A stretch of 64,000 bases of DNA. Source: Corella eumyota (taxonomy: Eukaryota > Chordata > Ascidiacea > Phlebobranchia > Corellidae). How positions within the stretch are numbered: the first letter of the stretch is position 1; every line of letters begins with the position of its first letter. Shown here one piece after another: positions 23,454 through 46,398 of this stretch. Below the pieces are notes generated by a model. That model was not told where the DNA came from and made no database searches. It worked only from the letters and a program-made list of their open reading frames with translations. Both the position numbers and the translations under genes were made by a program. The stretch is taken from contig OY720101.1 of NCBI GenBank assembly GCA_963082875.1, positions 1,798,001 to 1,862,000 on the forward strand. The letters are read 5' to 3'.

Positions 23454-26400
23454 ATGCAGGAAGGGTGGAGTATAAAGTTTTATATTTTGTTATGCCTTTC
23501 AACATCAAAAATAGGTGAATTTTTATTCTGATATTTTTATAATCTAATAAACAGATAAACGTAAATAATGATAAAACGAAAGAACTTTTTTAAAACTTAA
23601 TTTTTACTTTTTTTTATTTAAAAAAATAACATTATGTTTTATTTTTTCTGTTACAGTGCTTTCTGTTGATGTAATTGTGATTCAAAGTAAAACAGCAACA
23701 TTACATTGCTATGATGCAAAGATAGCTTCACAATATACCGATTATTTTGTTGTAGTTAAATATAATGAAGTTGGTTCAACTGAAGAGTCTAAAGAAATTG
23801 CCAGATATCAGGTTAAAAAATATTTTTGCAAAATTAAGCATTTAATATAATAAGCATTTATTGGTAAACGACACTTATAATCTGGGAAGTCTGAAAAGTA
23901 GGGCAGTTTTCGATGAGATCTCGTGCGTGCAAGCGTAAATATTGGTGTGACCGCACGTGCATGCATATTAAAATTTTTGGTCTACGCATGCACGCATGAT
24001 TTATGTTGGCGTATTTACGTTTAATTTTGCATTTACTGTTGCCAATTTTTGGCGTGCATTTTTTTCAACAAAAAAAATCTTGTTCGTGCACCCTGCCCTA
24101 CTTTCTAGACTGGTAATCTGGAATACTGTCAACCTTCCTACATCAAAAATAAATATAAAAAAAAAATCATTTTTAGGTGCAAATATAAACATAGATAATT
24201 TTAAATTTTTAACATAGATTAATGTAAATAATTGGAAAATTTATTTTAAGCCAATGAAACAATCAACCCAAATTAAAGACATTCGATACGAATCCCGACT
24301 AGAGTTTTTATCGACAGGAGATATTGAAATAAAATTTGTGGATTTAAGAGATGAGGGAACTTATACCTGTATTGGACAATCTTTTGATGCACGAGAAAAT
24401 CGAATTTCAAATAATATTGTGGTTTATGGTAAATAATTTTTAAATGTAACATGAGTTTAAAAAAAATAGATGATGCTATTTTTGTTGTTTATCTTTTCTT
24501 TTTTTAACAAAAGTATAAAATATGAAGCCCAGGTTACATTGATTTAAATATCCTTGCGTTTAAATAAGTAATTTAAGTTTATTTATAGTTCTTTTTTTTA
24601 AATGTAAATAATTATCTTTGTTTAAAAAAAGAATTTTAAATATTTCAGTTATGCCACGAATTGATGTGAAAAAATCAACCGAATCTTTAGTGGCTGGTGC
24701 GGGGTTAAGTAGTGCAGCAAAGTGTTCAGCTATTGGAGGTAAATTTAACTTTGAATTTGTAAATTTAAGTTTTAAACAGTTTTGAGGGTAAGTTTAAAGT
24801 TAGCATTAAATTAATTGTTTTATAATAGGAAAACCAGCAGCTATTGTAAATTGGAAAACAGACCGACATTTTGAATTTGAACAAGTAAAGTAAGTAACAA
24901 AATAAATCTTTACCAAAAATATAAAATACACAAAGTAAACCAAAATATTTCTACATAAATTTTATTTTAACAATAAAACTTTAATTCCAGGGAAAATAAA
25001 AGTGATTCTGCTGAACTGACGACAGTGGAGTCAACTTTACATATTAAACCAACAAAGTTTTACAACAACCAAGCTTTTTATTGCACAGTTTCACATCCTG
25101 CTTTACCTAATATTAACCAAACAGTTATTCTTCTAAATGTGACTTGTAAGTTTAAGGTTTTTTTAAGCAGTTTAAAATATCATTAAATTAAAAACAGAGA
25201 AAAAATATATACAAAATATACCCAGTAAATTTAAAGGTTCGTTACCTTGATATATTGACAAACCCAACTAAACTCTATTTTTTAAATCTAAATATTTTTT
25301 TTTAAATTGAGTTTTTATTGAAAATCCTAATCTCAATCATTTACTCAAGTTTAAACTTAAAAAATTTGAACAAAATTAAACTGATATTTATTGTAACTTT
25401 TCTATTACTTTCATTAATTCACAAGAACCTCAATAACAAAAAATATAATGTTTTTTTGTAGACCCCCCAGATCCACCAACAATCAAAGTTTCAGAAGATC
25501 ACACGACTTTAACTTGTACATCAAATGGTAACCCCACCCCAACCATAACATGGACATTACCTCCCGGGGCACCTACCCCTTACATAGGACCCTCTGTAGT
25601 GTTAATCGACCCCCAGGACCCAAAAAGATATAACGATACTTATATTTGCACGGCTAAAAATGGAGTCCCACCAGATTTGAGCACAAATATAACAACAAGA
25701 GAAGCTTCGACTTATGTACAAAGTAAGTTGTACAAATATATCATTAAAGTGGAGTTTGGTAAAAAAAATGTTGTTAATGTAGGCAAAATTTGACAAAATT
25801 TGTTAGGGAGTCTAAATTTAAATAAACTGTCTAAGAATTTTGTTGTGAGATCATATAAGATGTTGTTGTTGGATATTAATATTTATATTATTAAAAAGTA
25901 TATCCAAAAAAGGAAGTTTATTTATATAACCACAAAGAATATAAACAAGTATTCTCCATCGTTTCTGCCTAGCCAGGATATTTGGTTTTAAGCTTGGCTA
26001 CCCACTGTCTATTAACAACCAGCCAACTGTGATATAAAATTTCTTTTATATTCTTTGTGAAATTTGTAGGGTTGTAAAATGGGTGTAATGTCAGTCCTGG
26101 TATTTGATTTGTTACCAAACTTTGGTTCTCTTTTTATTGTAATTGAAGAGGTGCTTGTTAGTAAATAGTTAAGGAGAATTGTTCTTTTGTTTTGTAATAG
26201 GAACTGAAAGTTGGTGATTTAATTCAATTCTCTTTTTCGGTTCTTGGTAAAGTGAAAGTAAGAACTTCTCGTATTTGTTATATAAAATTTCCCTTTTGCT
26301 TATTTACTTCCTTTTTTATTCTATTTAAATTTTAATTAGGGACTAATTTTTATAAGTTAAAATTCAAGTGATAACATATTTTAATTAACATGTAAAATAT

Positions 26401-29400
26401 TCCCTTTTCTGTTTAAATGTAGTTCCATAAATATCTTTACATAGACATAAAAATGGTTTTATTTTAGGACAATGTCATTTTTTACGACAGAGTAAACATA
26501 AAAGTCATTATACGCTCACGTTTGAAATTTGTTTTTATTCTTTTTAGTGTACATAAAGCGTCATTCCCTTATTGAAACATATAAATAATATAAAATAAAG
26601 TCAGTTGGGTTGCATAGATTAAGTATGGATTAACACAATGTATTTATTGTCCTTAAAGTGCTTAAATATTAAAACTTAATTTAAGTTAAAGTTGAATTTT
26701 GTTAAAACTTTAAAAGTTTAACTACTTTACATTCAAATTTGTATTTTATGATTGTATAAGTGTAATAATGAACACAAGATTGCCTTTTAATGTACTAAAC
26801 AGAACATAAGTTTCTTACTCTTTTTTTGCAAATGCTTTAGTCTAATAATAAACACAAAATAACGATTTATTTTTAAAGGCAAAATGAAAGTAATTTTTAA
26901 TTATAGTGTTATACCATAGCTTTACTGATTAAGGTTATTACACTGTATTTGCTATAATTTTTGGCAGAACTTAATCAAAATATTCTTCTATGTTTAGCAT
27001 TAGTAAACCATAAGTTTATATAAAAATGAATAACATTAAACACACAGGTAACAGCTTGTTTTTTTGTTGTAGTGGCGGACACAAGTAATACTGGGATGAT
27101 TGTTGGAATTGTGATCGGTTGTCTTTTGTTCCTTGTACTTGTAGTTGGTCTTGTTTACTACTTTATCATCAGACCATCTAAGGGGAAAGATAGTGGACCT
27201 TATAAGGAGAGAGACGATGTACAACATTATCCTTATAATCTTGAACGAGAAGGTTCCAGGTAAATTTACTGGGTTTTTATTTTTTTGCATTTTTTAATAG
27301 GCTATTACATTTTGTGGGAAACTTTTATCAGCTTTCTTTTCTTTGAACTTTTGATTAATATTTTCTTGGTATCAAATACTAATCTTACAAATCAGAATTG
27401 AGTATTTATGGTATTTGTGGCTTTTGTTCTTCAACTTTAACCAATTAGTTTAATGGTGTAAATATATTATATTACTGGCTAAATAATCTACAATAATGTG
27501 GTAGCAACTGCAGTTTGGTAAACACTTTATTTTCAAAGTAAACAATCATTTCAAGTTGAAAAATTAATATTTAGTTATTTTGATAACAACTGTACCTAGG
27601 TTAACACTTTTTTTAAAAAAACAAATATTAATTTTAAAATTAATTTTTAGTTACGGAGGACGACCCCTGATTGAACACCAGAATTCAAGTTTAAATAAAA
27701 ATCGACCCCCAAGTCCAAAAGGACCTCCACCTAATGAGGACAAAGGTAGAAAAAATTGAAGTTAAAAATTTTTTGATAAAGCAACATAAAATTCTTTTTT
27801 TTTTTTAAAAAAAATTTTAAATGAGAAAAAATTGTTAATTAAACTTGTAACTTTGGCAACAGACAACAAGGATGATGACTCAAGTGGGACAGACACAGAC
27901 GAGGGAAATCACGATGTTGACGTTGAAGTGGGACCTGCCACGAACTTGAATGACCCTGACTTTGATGAAAGTCAAGGAATTACAAGTCGAGCTTCAGTAA
28001 ATTTCCAGGTAATTTAGAAAGTAAAAATCCGTTGTTTTTTAACAGTTTCTGAATTAATAAAATCATTATTTTTATAACAGTTATTTTTAGTTTTCTTTTT
28101 TATATTTAATTTATTAAACTTTCTTTATTCATGTCTTAAGCTCTTAAATTAAAAATAAATAAATTGTAGCCGTATTGGAAGGAGACTTTGCAGGTTAGTT
28201 CATGTTTTAAAGCATGGATCAGTTTTTTTTATTTTCAGTGTTGTTTGGGATGCTTTTCGTTCAAAGTTTTTATTTATTTTATAATTTCTTTAAAGTTAAA
28301 AACAACTGGCAAAATGTAAGCCAGTTAAACATTCTAAAAGCACATTTTAAAACTTTTAAATAATTAATGGATAGTTTTTAAAAGTATTTGTAATTTTTTA
28401 ATTGATTTGTTTAATTTAGTCATTGATTTCATGTGTAAATGGAATTTTAGTTACTTCAAATTTGCTACTAATAAGTAAGAATATGTTAAGTTTTTAGAAA
28501 TTTTTGAATACTAAAAGAGTATTTTTTATTAAAAAATCATCCCAAGAAAGTAGACTAGATATAACATTTAGTTTGTTGATTTATTGCATTGTAAAATACT
28601 TTGACAATTAATTACCAACTATTTACGACTCCCATAAAAACACACTTGCTAATTTAAATGTGAATTTTAAACAAAAGAAAAATCAATAATCATAATACCC
28701 AACATGTAAGTTATTAACTTAACAATTTTTTTGATATTAACTCTAGGTTTGTTATATTAAATTTAATATTATAAGTATTAAAAATAAAAATCACATTTTT
28801 TTGTTTGTATTAAATTAAATAATAATAGTTTAATTTGTAGGTTGAAAAATTAATTATACGTTACCTTATTTGTATAAACTAAAGTTTTTAATTGAAATTA
28901 TAATTTAGATTTAAAGTTACTGCCCCAGGCCTTTTGTATTGTCCATATACCTAACTACTAGTTAATTTTTATGTCTGGTGTTTAAATTCTAATAATAATC
29001 TGTAGAATATATTATTATAACATTAATTTGTGTATTGGAATTTTACTGAACAAAATTTGTTCGATTCTAAATTCAAAATAAATCTGTTTTAAATTTGAAA
29101 TATTTTTATTTAACAATGGTTATTACATCACAATACACAACAATAAAACAACAATTGTTAATTTAATTTCATTGTTGTTGTAACTTAATTGTTGTCAGTT
29201 TGTATTATTATTCTAACAATGCCAGCTGAAAAGACAAAATTATAAAACAATAAACTGTAAAATATTAGGCAAAAAATAGGTAAAATTTATATTTGTTAAA
29301 TAAAATATATATAAAAAAAATTAAGTAAAAAACTGAAAGATTGGATTGAAATTCAAAAGCACGAACACCATTGTTTTTTACATATTTGTTTTCTTTTATT

Positions 29401-31129
29401 ATGTTCACAATTGATATTGTGAGAACAATGCACTGTTATTGAATTTTGGTTTAATCTTGATTCTAAGCACTATGTGAGTTCTCATTAAAACTAACTAAAG
29501 CCCGAGATTGTTAAATATTTAATAAGCTTTCATGCTTGCATTATTATTTCATGTTTTTCTACTATTTTATTATGTTTTAAAATGTATTCTTTTGTTCTAT
29601 TATAAATTTATTGATTTTTAGAAAATAATTTTTTTTAATTTAAAAAAATATTTTTTTTAAATTTTTTTACCACGAAAAAATTAAATTTAAAAGAATTTGA
29701 AATTGATATGAAATTTATAAACATTATTATAAAGTAGTTTCTAGTATAAAGTGGTCATTTAATCAATAACAAAATATGTTAAGTTCAACTCTCATGGGTT
29801 TGTGGTTTGTTGAAAAGTTATTGAACTTCAAGTTTGTTATATTGAATAAAAGTTAAAGACAAAATGTTTTAAATTTTAATACATATAAGCAAATTGTAAA
29901 AGTTATATTTAAATTGTTCAATATCATAATTTGTTCATTTTATAGCTTGCAAATTTTTAAAATTTTATTTTGCAATTTTTTTATGTTTTAGTATGCTCAT
30001 GGTTTTAGAAACTTAACTAAATTAAATTCTTATAACCTTGCCTCCATCATGTGTTTTCTCGTCGGTTTGATATTATTTTTGTAAAAACCTTATTTTTAAT
30101 TTTTTTTTTTAATTTTTTGTAGGCACGAAGGAAGAGACCGAGTACCTCTCCTGGGAGCAGGAGGAGCAAGCACGAGGCACAGATGAGAAGGGATTCCCCT
30201 GTACAGAGACATAGTTCTAATCCTCGATATGATACTCCACCTGGAGAAGATTATGACAAAGATGTAAAATTTTATTAGTTATATGTTCAAAAATAAAATA
30301 AAAATATTAATTTTTTTAATTAAAGTCTTGTTTATACAGAAAAATTTATATAAAACAAATCCCTTTTTTTAAATTAAATTTATGTTTTTACTGTTTTTAA
30401 GTAATTTTTAAAAAGTTTTTTGTTTAAAGATCAATCCACTGGTTAAGCAAGATTATTCTGGTTACGAAGAGGATGGTTACAGGGACCAGTACAATCAACC
30501 ACCAAACTATGGTTCAAGATATCAACAGGTCAGTTTAAATGGTTGTTAATAATATGGTGTAATTGTGCAATAAATGGTTCATAAAAATAATTAATAATGA
30601 TCTTTAAAGATAATTTTTTTAAGCCGTTCCTAATATTGGTTTATTTTGTTAATTTTTATGTTACCACAGCAACAACAACCACCAAGAAGAACAGATAGTC
30701 TTCCTCAATATGAGCCCAAGTATAGTGAGATAGACCACACTGCTTATAAGAAAAATCGTGAGTATTGCCTCAGAGCTTTTTTAATGTTGGTTTTTACGTA
30801 ACTTATTGTACTATTATAATATTTTCTACCTGTCGATGGCTTTTTAGTTAGCATGAATATTGATGTATTATAGTCACTACCCTTATTTTTCCACAATAAT
30901 TTACCTACGCACCGCAAATGGCAGTTTTTTTAATTTTGTAGAGCTTTACATTGGACTTACATTTATGTGCATACTTATCTTCACTGAGCTCCATTATATG
31001 TAGATGTTTTTATATTAACTTGTTTGTTAAATTGCTTGTTATTTTTTTTTAGCCAATCCACCAAGACAGCCTTACAACGAACCTATTGAGTATGCTCAAA
31101 TAAGACATGGATACTCACATGTAGTTTAA
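23454..31129 (+). CDS. Three-Ig-domain type I membrane protein, nectin/CADM-like layout, with cytoplasmic ITIM-like motif
   Basis: Fifteen exons join to 605 residues: 23454-23514, 23657-23811, 24251-24428, 24649-24738, 24829-24889, 24991-25145, 25462-25722, 27073-27259, 27651-27745, 27863-28008, 28170-28193, 30123-30263, 30430-30528, 30670-30757 and 31053-31129. A signal peptide (FYILLCLSTS) is followed by a V-like Ig domain (LHC...DEGTYTC), without an obvious core Trp, and two C2-like domains (AKCSAIGG...FYCTVSHPALP; TLTCTSNGNPTPTITW...YICTAKNG). The TM helix is MIVGIVIGCLLFLVLVVGLV. The roughly 240-residue tail is Pro-, Arg- and Tyr-rich and ends PIEYAQIRHGYSHVV. IEYAQI fits the ITIM pattern, and the terminal Val could be a PDZ ligand. 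The V-C2-C2 order and the YPP link before domain 3 resemble nectins and CADMs. Orthology is not settled. Adhesion or recognition at the cell surface is the likely role. Confidence 0.82.
23886..24113. mobile_element. 228-bp hAT-like MITE with 8-bp target duplication
   Basis: Both ends carry a 21-bp terminal inverted repeat, matching at 17 of 21 positions (shared core AAAGTAGGGCAG). The element is flanked on both sides by TAATCTGG (23878-23885 and 24114-24121), an 8-bp duplication typical of hAT elements. The interior has alternating purine-pyrimidine GCACGCATG-type stretches and no transposase. It lies in an intron of the Ig-domain gene. Confidence 0.8.
28170..28193 (+). other. 24-nt micro-exon of the Ig-domain gene
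   Basis: AAATTGTAG precedes and GTTAGT follows a 24-base in-frame segment encoding PYWKETLQ. The flanking exons are also in phase without it, so it may be an alternative cassette. Confidence 0.55.
30828..31004 (+). repeat. Family B interspersed repeat
   Basis: The copy contains TACGCACCGCAAATGGCAGT and ends TGAGCTCCATTATATGTAG. It is in the last intron of the Ig-domain gene. Confidence 0.7.
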
Positions 31130-31795
31130 ATATTACAATAAATTGGCCATAAAAATGGTTTAATTTTTACATGAGACTTTTAGATGACTTAAACTCATAA
31201 AGATCGAGCTGTTCACTATATAAAAAAAACGTTCTTTATGTAAATAGATCGTTTTTTACTTTTCTACAATTATAACAATTAGTAAATGTTGTTTTTACTA
31301 TTAATTTGGTTAGGAAAATAATTTAAGTTAACAAAGCGCATTTCGTTTCTTTACACCAAGATGCTAATTAGTTAAAACTCCAATAACATTTTGAAACAAT
31401 TTTTTTCCATTCATGTGTAAATATTTGGTTTATTTTTTTGGTATTTAGTACAATAACTTTAAAGTTTTTGTCATTAAAATTTAACTATAACTTTTGTTTG
31501 TTAAACTTTTTGTGCTATTTAAAAATACTGGTGCTACATAGTAAGTAATTCATATATATCAAACAATCCGAAAGTTTAAAAATATTTTATATTTGCAACT
31601 TGGATAACTAATATACAATTTCAGAAACTTTTTTACTTTATTATTTCTGTATATTTTTATATGTTCGTAGAAACGTTAGTTTCATATACCATATTATTGG
31701 TGCTATTTTTGTTAATTCTGTATATAGGTGCTTAATGGTTGTTTCGTTTTTCGTTTTTTAGGCTGGCATTTATGGTACATTAACTTTTGTAGTTT

Positions 31796-32054
31796 GGATA
31801 ATACTAAAATACGGGGTGCGGGAAATAGTGAAACCACATGTGAACTTTAACAAAAAATCGCTGAATGCGGAAAAGTGTGGAATTTTTATACCTAATCTTT
31901 CCTTTTTGCTTTATAGTCGATATCGCATAACCCCTTATCCATTTATGTAAATACGACATTATTCAAGTTGCAAAAGTATAAAAATGCTGTTCCGTCCCGC
32001 ATTCCGCGAATTTTTGTTAACGTTAACATACGAACCCGTATTTTAGTATTGTCC
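31796..32054. mobile_element. 259-bp MITE-like element with 8-bp target duplication
   Basis: The left end GGATAATACTAAAATACGGG is mirrored at the right end with one mismatch in 20. TGTAGTTT flanks both sides (31788-31795 and 32055-32062). An 8-bp duplication suggests hAT-type mobilisation, though the ends lack the common hAT CAG start. There is no coding capacity. Confidence 0.78.
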
Positions 32055-34860
32055 TGTAGTTTTATATAAAAACCATTTTTTCAATTTTGGTTCTTATTAA
32101 TTATGTTTTTTTTTACGTTTTTTATACAATTTTTTTTTGATTAGCTTAACTTTTATAAGCTATAGCGTTTTGTAATTAGAAATTCTGTACATATTAATTT
32201 AAACTGCTTAATAAAAAAACATTATTGAAAATTTTGTGCTTACTTATTTTAGTTTAAAACACGGCCGCTTCAGGGCGTTGTTCGGCAATTTTAAAGAATT
32301 CTTCGTTTTTTTTTAACAAATTTAATACACTACAGATCTGTTTTATAAAAAAATAATAAAAATATATTTTTATGTTTAGTTAGTTTCTGTCCCATTTAGT
32401 TATAAATTTCATTATACAAATCTTTTAATAATCATTTACAAAAAGGTTCTTCAAAAAAATAAATATCGTAAAATTAACATAAACAATATGTTTTAATTTC
32501 GGCAAACATAAAAAAAAATATTAACCTACCATTAGATAAATAGTTAATATATATTTTGGGTCAGTAAAAATTTATATATATTAAGATTATCTATAAGGCT
32601 AGAGTTTATAAATATATATTTCTCAAAAACCAAATAAATAGAAACTTGGCAAAGACTTACAATTTAGCAAGTTCGTTGGAGGACCGTTAACTAAAAGTGA
32701 TCTAAATTTCAATATTGAAATTTTTTAATAAACATAACACATTTAACTTTAATTTAAAACATTTTAAATTATCAATACTAGTTTAATTTTTAACTTAAAT
32801 TTAAAACGAAAAAAGTTTCAAAAAAATCTAAAAATAAACATTTACAACAATATAATATTATTCTTCTCAACTGGGCAATGTGATGTCATAAGGGGTTATG
32901 CACAATAAGTCGTTATCAGAATGGATTAATATTACGTGAGAAGTTAGCAGCTGTTTTGTAAAAGACATTAAGTGCCATAGCAACGCTATTACGTCAATGC
33001 GTGTTCATTGATTATGTGCGTTGGAATGCAACTCAGCCGCATGGATAAGACCTCGTGAAAAAAAAGAATTTTTTGGGGGGTTTAGTCAAACTTAGGAGAA
33101 CTTCTAATTATAGTTTGATTAAATATGATAGATTATGCGTAGGCGACGTAAAGATATTCAGATATTTGTGTTGTTTAAAATTTGATATTGAATTCTAGAT
33201 AAGGTCAAGTCATAATCAACCTGTCAGCGTTCACTTGTCATTTACTATGACGTCATAGTTGTAATCAGCTGTTAGAACGTCAAAAACTTTGCAAGCGACC
33301 GAACACTAAATATAGAGAACCAAGAATAGATTAATTATTTAGGTAGAAAGAGTCGTCAAGCGTTTTTTTTTGTATTTTTAGATAAAAATTTAGATCTAAA
33401 CTTTATTCACGATAAATTATTTAAAACTAATTAAAAATAAAATGTGATAATATTTATTGCCGCTTTATTTTTGTATTTTTATTAATATTTATATATTTTT
33501 TAAATAAAAATGTTTAAATTGCTCCATTTAATGTTAGATTTGTAATTTTTTATTGAAACTAATTGAGGATAAAGCGATAAAATAATAATTTGTTGTTCCA
33601 ATTGTGACGTCAATCATTTTCTCGCAAAAACATCTGGTGACTTGCAAAACAAAATTTTTCGATTTTTTCTAAAAAAAAACTTTTCAGCAATTAGTTAAAT
33701 ATTAATTTGTTGATGTTTAAGTTGTGGCAAAGTTGTCAGATTGTAAATTTTACACAGAACTTGTCAGTTGTATGTGTGAGTTAAGATTTAATCCGAAAGA
33801 GGAACAAAAAATAAGTTTTTTTGTCGTATAAAAACTTGCAATATTTAAAGCATAATAAAAAATAGTAAATTAGTTTATAATTTTTAACTTATGTTTTAGT
33901 TAAATATATTTACATGCAAAATTAAAAAAAAGTGATTTATGTGATGTAGTCTAACTGTCTAATATGTTTAAAACTTGTAAATGCCCTAAATTTTTATTTT
34001 TAAATAAATGTTATGCTTGTTAAATAAAAATTATATATCAGCAATTTTTTTGTAAAAAATTTTAAGAATAAAATTTATTTTTAGCTTAAGACTGTAAGAC
34101 ATTGTTTATGTTTTCTAAATATATATATTGTTAAATGCATTTGATACTTTCTTATGTTTTGTGTTGTAGTGTGCAAATTTAAATTGAATTTTGTTTAAGT
34201 ATTTTGTCATACCATAATACCTGCACGACCTTATTCTGTAAGTAATTATTTTGTTTATTGATTATTTGAGGTTTATACATTGAATTTTTTGAATTTAAGA
34301 ATAATTATGAATTAAAATATTTATTTTTGGCCATAATCAAATAGATAAATGTAACATGTTTAATGTTTAAGCTTTTACTCGATTTATGATAAAAATTTAT
34401 ATATATATATATATAGTTAATTTTTTTAAGAATTTAAAAAATCTTAATTACAAATAAGTGTATATATAAAGTTACATTATTTTTGTTAAAAACTAGGCTT
34501 AATTGTTAAAAAAAACTTGGATTATTCTTAATTTAAAAATTGACCATGTGGGATTTAAGTGTCGCGTTAAACTGAATTTAAATCATGTGTTTTAATGTTT
34601 TGTTAAGAATAATTCAGGATATTTAATATGGAAGTGTTTAACAAAAATAGAGTAGTATAAACATAATTATCATCCTATATCACCAACTAATTTTCTATTT
34701 ATAATTACCTGAATATTTTAAGTTTTAATTAGTCATGTTTCCTTAAAGGTTTAAAAGATTTGATGTTGTATTTTATATGTGGTTGTTAAAGTTTTAAAAA
34801 GTTTAAAAATTTGATTTAAATTTTAAGTTTTGAATTTTTTTATTTTTTTTATTATTTTTT

Positions 34861-34960
34861 ATTTGTATCCTCAATGTGGGAAATACAAATTTACAGGCTG
34901 AACATAAAGTAACATAAGTTACCTAAAACCATTCTCAAAACGACTTTTGCAATGTTGATT
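34861..34960 (-). repeat. SINE family 1, decayed 3' fragment
   Basis: TATCCTCAATGTGGG and ACATAAAGTAACATAAGTTA match the reversed family tail. It is highly diverged. Confidence 0.45.
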
Positions 34961-35970
34961 AGTTGGGTTAAATTTATATATATAGAAAATACGTTTTTAT
35001 TTATAAAATCCATTTCTTTCAAAAAACATTAAATTTTGGCATTATGGTATTGTGTAGGAAATCAAATTTACATATTATTTTTAAAAATTTTAAAAAGCCC
35101 AAGGTAACCCAATTATTATTATGTTACCTATAGTCATATTCGTCTATATAATTTGTTGATTATTTTGAAGTAGCCTATTTGACAAAGAATTGCGCAAAAA
35201 ATCCTATTGCAAAAACTTTTAATTTTATTTGACAGTAAATTTACCACTGGATTAATATGCACCCCTGTTTTTATGGAAGTTAGACGCTTATGTATAGAGC
35301 AGGTATATATACCGCATTATTTTTCTTCTCCTTTGACTTTCCTTTTGAACGATAAAATTTTACCGCGGGCAAAATAAGGTGCGCGCCAAAAACGAAATTT
35401 TAAACTTGAATTTTTTGTTTACCGGAAAACTCTTTTAATTAATTATTAAAATAGTGGTTTTTGTAATATACTACAAGTGCAATTTAATGTGATAACCATA
35501 CAATGTTTAAAATTTAAAAAAAAAATTTATATTTCTTAAAAAAAAAATTTTTATCACCCAAATTTTTTTAGTTTTTTTTTCCCCTGAAAATCGTTTTTTT
35601 TTTGCTGCTTACGCTAAACATGTTACGCATTGTTCACGCTACATAGAGAGAAAGAGAGAACGTCACGCAACAGAGCACACATTATGACGTACCGGAAACG
35701 TGACGTCAGCAGCCTGGCAGGGAAATGCCTTAGGCCAGAGTAGTAACGATATAGTGAGCGATATTGATCATAACGATAATTTGAAGAGCAGAATTTTCGA
35801 AGTGCGGGCAAGGTCAAATGAGGCTTTAAACATTAAACAAAACATTTAAATTAATTAAAGTTGTTTTATTTTATTTTTTTAATTGTTTATTTAGGTGTAT
35901 AAGCAGCAGAAATTGCACGATATTTTATCGCTGTAACATCTTGCTACGAATAATAATTATCGCTCCGCGC

Positions 35971-36852
35971 TTTATATATATCAGTAAACAAATTCGATAA
36001 CACAAAGAGAAAGAACGCTTTCTCTTCTATTATAAGCAGCAATTCTTTGTCGTTAGCGAGCCAGAACGAGTTCGCTTTTCGTCATGTTTTCTGTGCGTGA
36101 CAGATTTAGCCTCGTCTGTGTTATATTTGTGAGCGCGGCTAATAATAATTCGAGCTTTTATTTTAAGCTACTATATCTGTAGTAGGGTCGAAGCGTCTAG
36201 GTTTGCTTGTATATTTAGGCCCGGGGATTGTAAGTGTTTAGAAAAGGAAGGAAATTAGGTTGTTGATAAATTATTATTCACGAAAAAACTTTTACTTTTT
36301 TGTTTACCATAACACAAAAATTGAACAGCGTTATTTTCCGTCGACTTTTTTCCATATTTTCATGCTGGATATATAAAATTTATAAAAAGAAATTAGTAAT
36401 TAGTGCTACCTATATAAACTGAATAATTTGTAGCAATATTAATCTAATATTGGACAGGTGTAGCTGACTAGCGCAACATATTTTCTTGATCCATTTTGGT
36501 TCGCTATAATAAGCTAGAATTGGATATTATTGATTGGTTCTCATTTTCTACAAACCTGTTTGTACCTCGCGTATATTAATAGAATATTTTACGTTTTTAA
36601 GCAATATTTTTTGACGGATTTCACAAATTAAAAAAACGCAATTTAAAATAATTTTTTAATTGCAGATTTTGTATCTAAATATTAGGTAAAAAATTTTAAT
36701 TAATTCTAAATTTTTATTTAAACTAAGTATGCTCAAAACTTTAAGAAAATAATTTCAAAACAACAACAAGATAAGAATACGATCGAACCCGACTATTGAA
36801 ACGTCACAACCAGCCCTTTATTACGTCACAAACCAGGTTTATTACAAGTAAA
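35971..36852 (+). promoter_or_regulatory. Candidate MEF2 core promoter and 5' untranslated exons
   Basis: TTTATATATA (35971-35980) sits in a locally GC-richer setting. Downstream, GTAAGT at 36230 could be a donor and TTTTTTAATTGCAG ending at 36665 an acceptor, giving untranslated exons of about 36.0-36.23 kb and 36666-36852. A perfect 9-bp stem with an AACG loop lies at 36005-36026. All of this is inferred; no transcript evidence is available. Confidence 0.35.

Positions 36853-46398
<9,546 letters not shown>

Larger units (their letters stand above)
31130..36852. other. Large intergenic region upstream of MEF2
   Basis: These 5.7 kb contain the 3' end of the Ig-domain gene (AATAAA at 31137 and near 32211), a MITE-like element at 31796-32054 and a decayed SINE fragment at 34861-34960. 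They also hold CRE palindromes at 33248, 33605 and 35701 and a less AT-rich interval at about 35.3-36.3 kb that may hold the MEF2 promoter. I see no coding exons on either strand. Confidence 0.6.

Noticed and set aside
29121-29220. AACAACAATTGTT-type inverted repeats in an Ig-gene intron
   Set aside because: They are low-complexity CAA/TTG words with imperfect pairing. There is no clear boundary or target duplication.
35623-35817. 64-codon minus-strand frame upstream of MEF2
   Set aside because: It has no recognisable domain, and the stretch is better explained as a less AT-rich regulatory or promoter interval.
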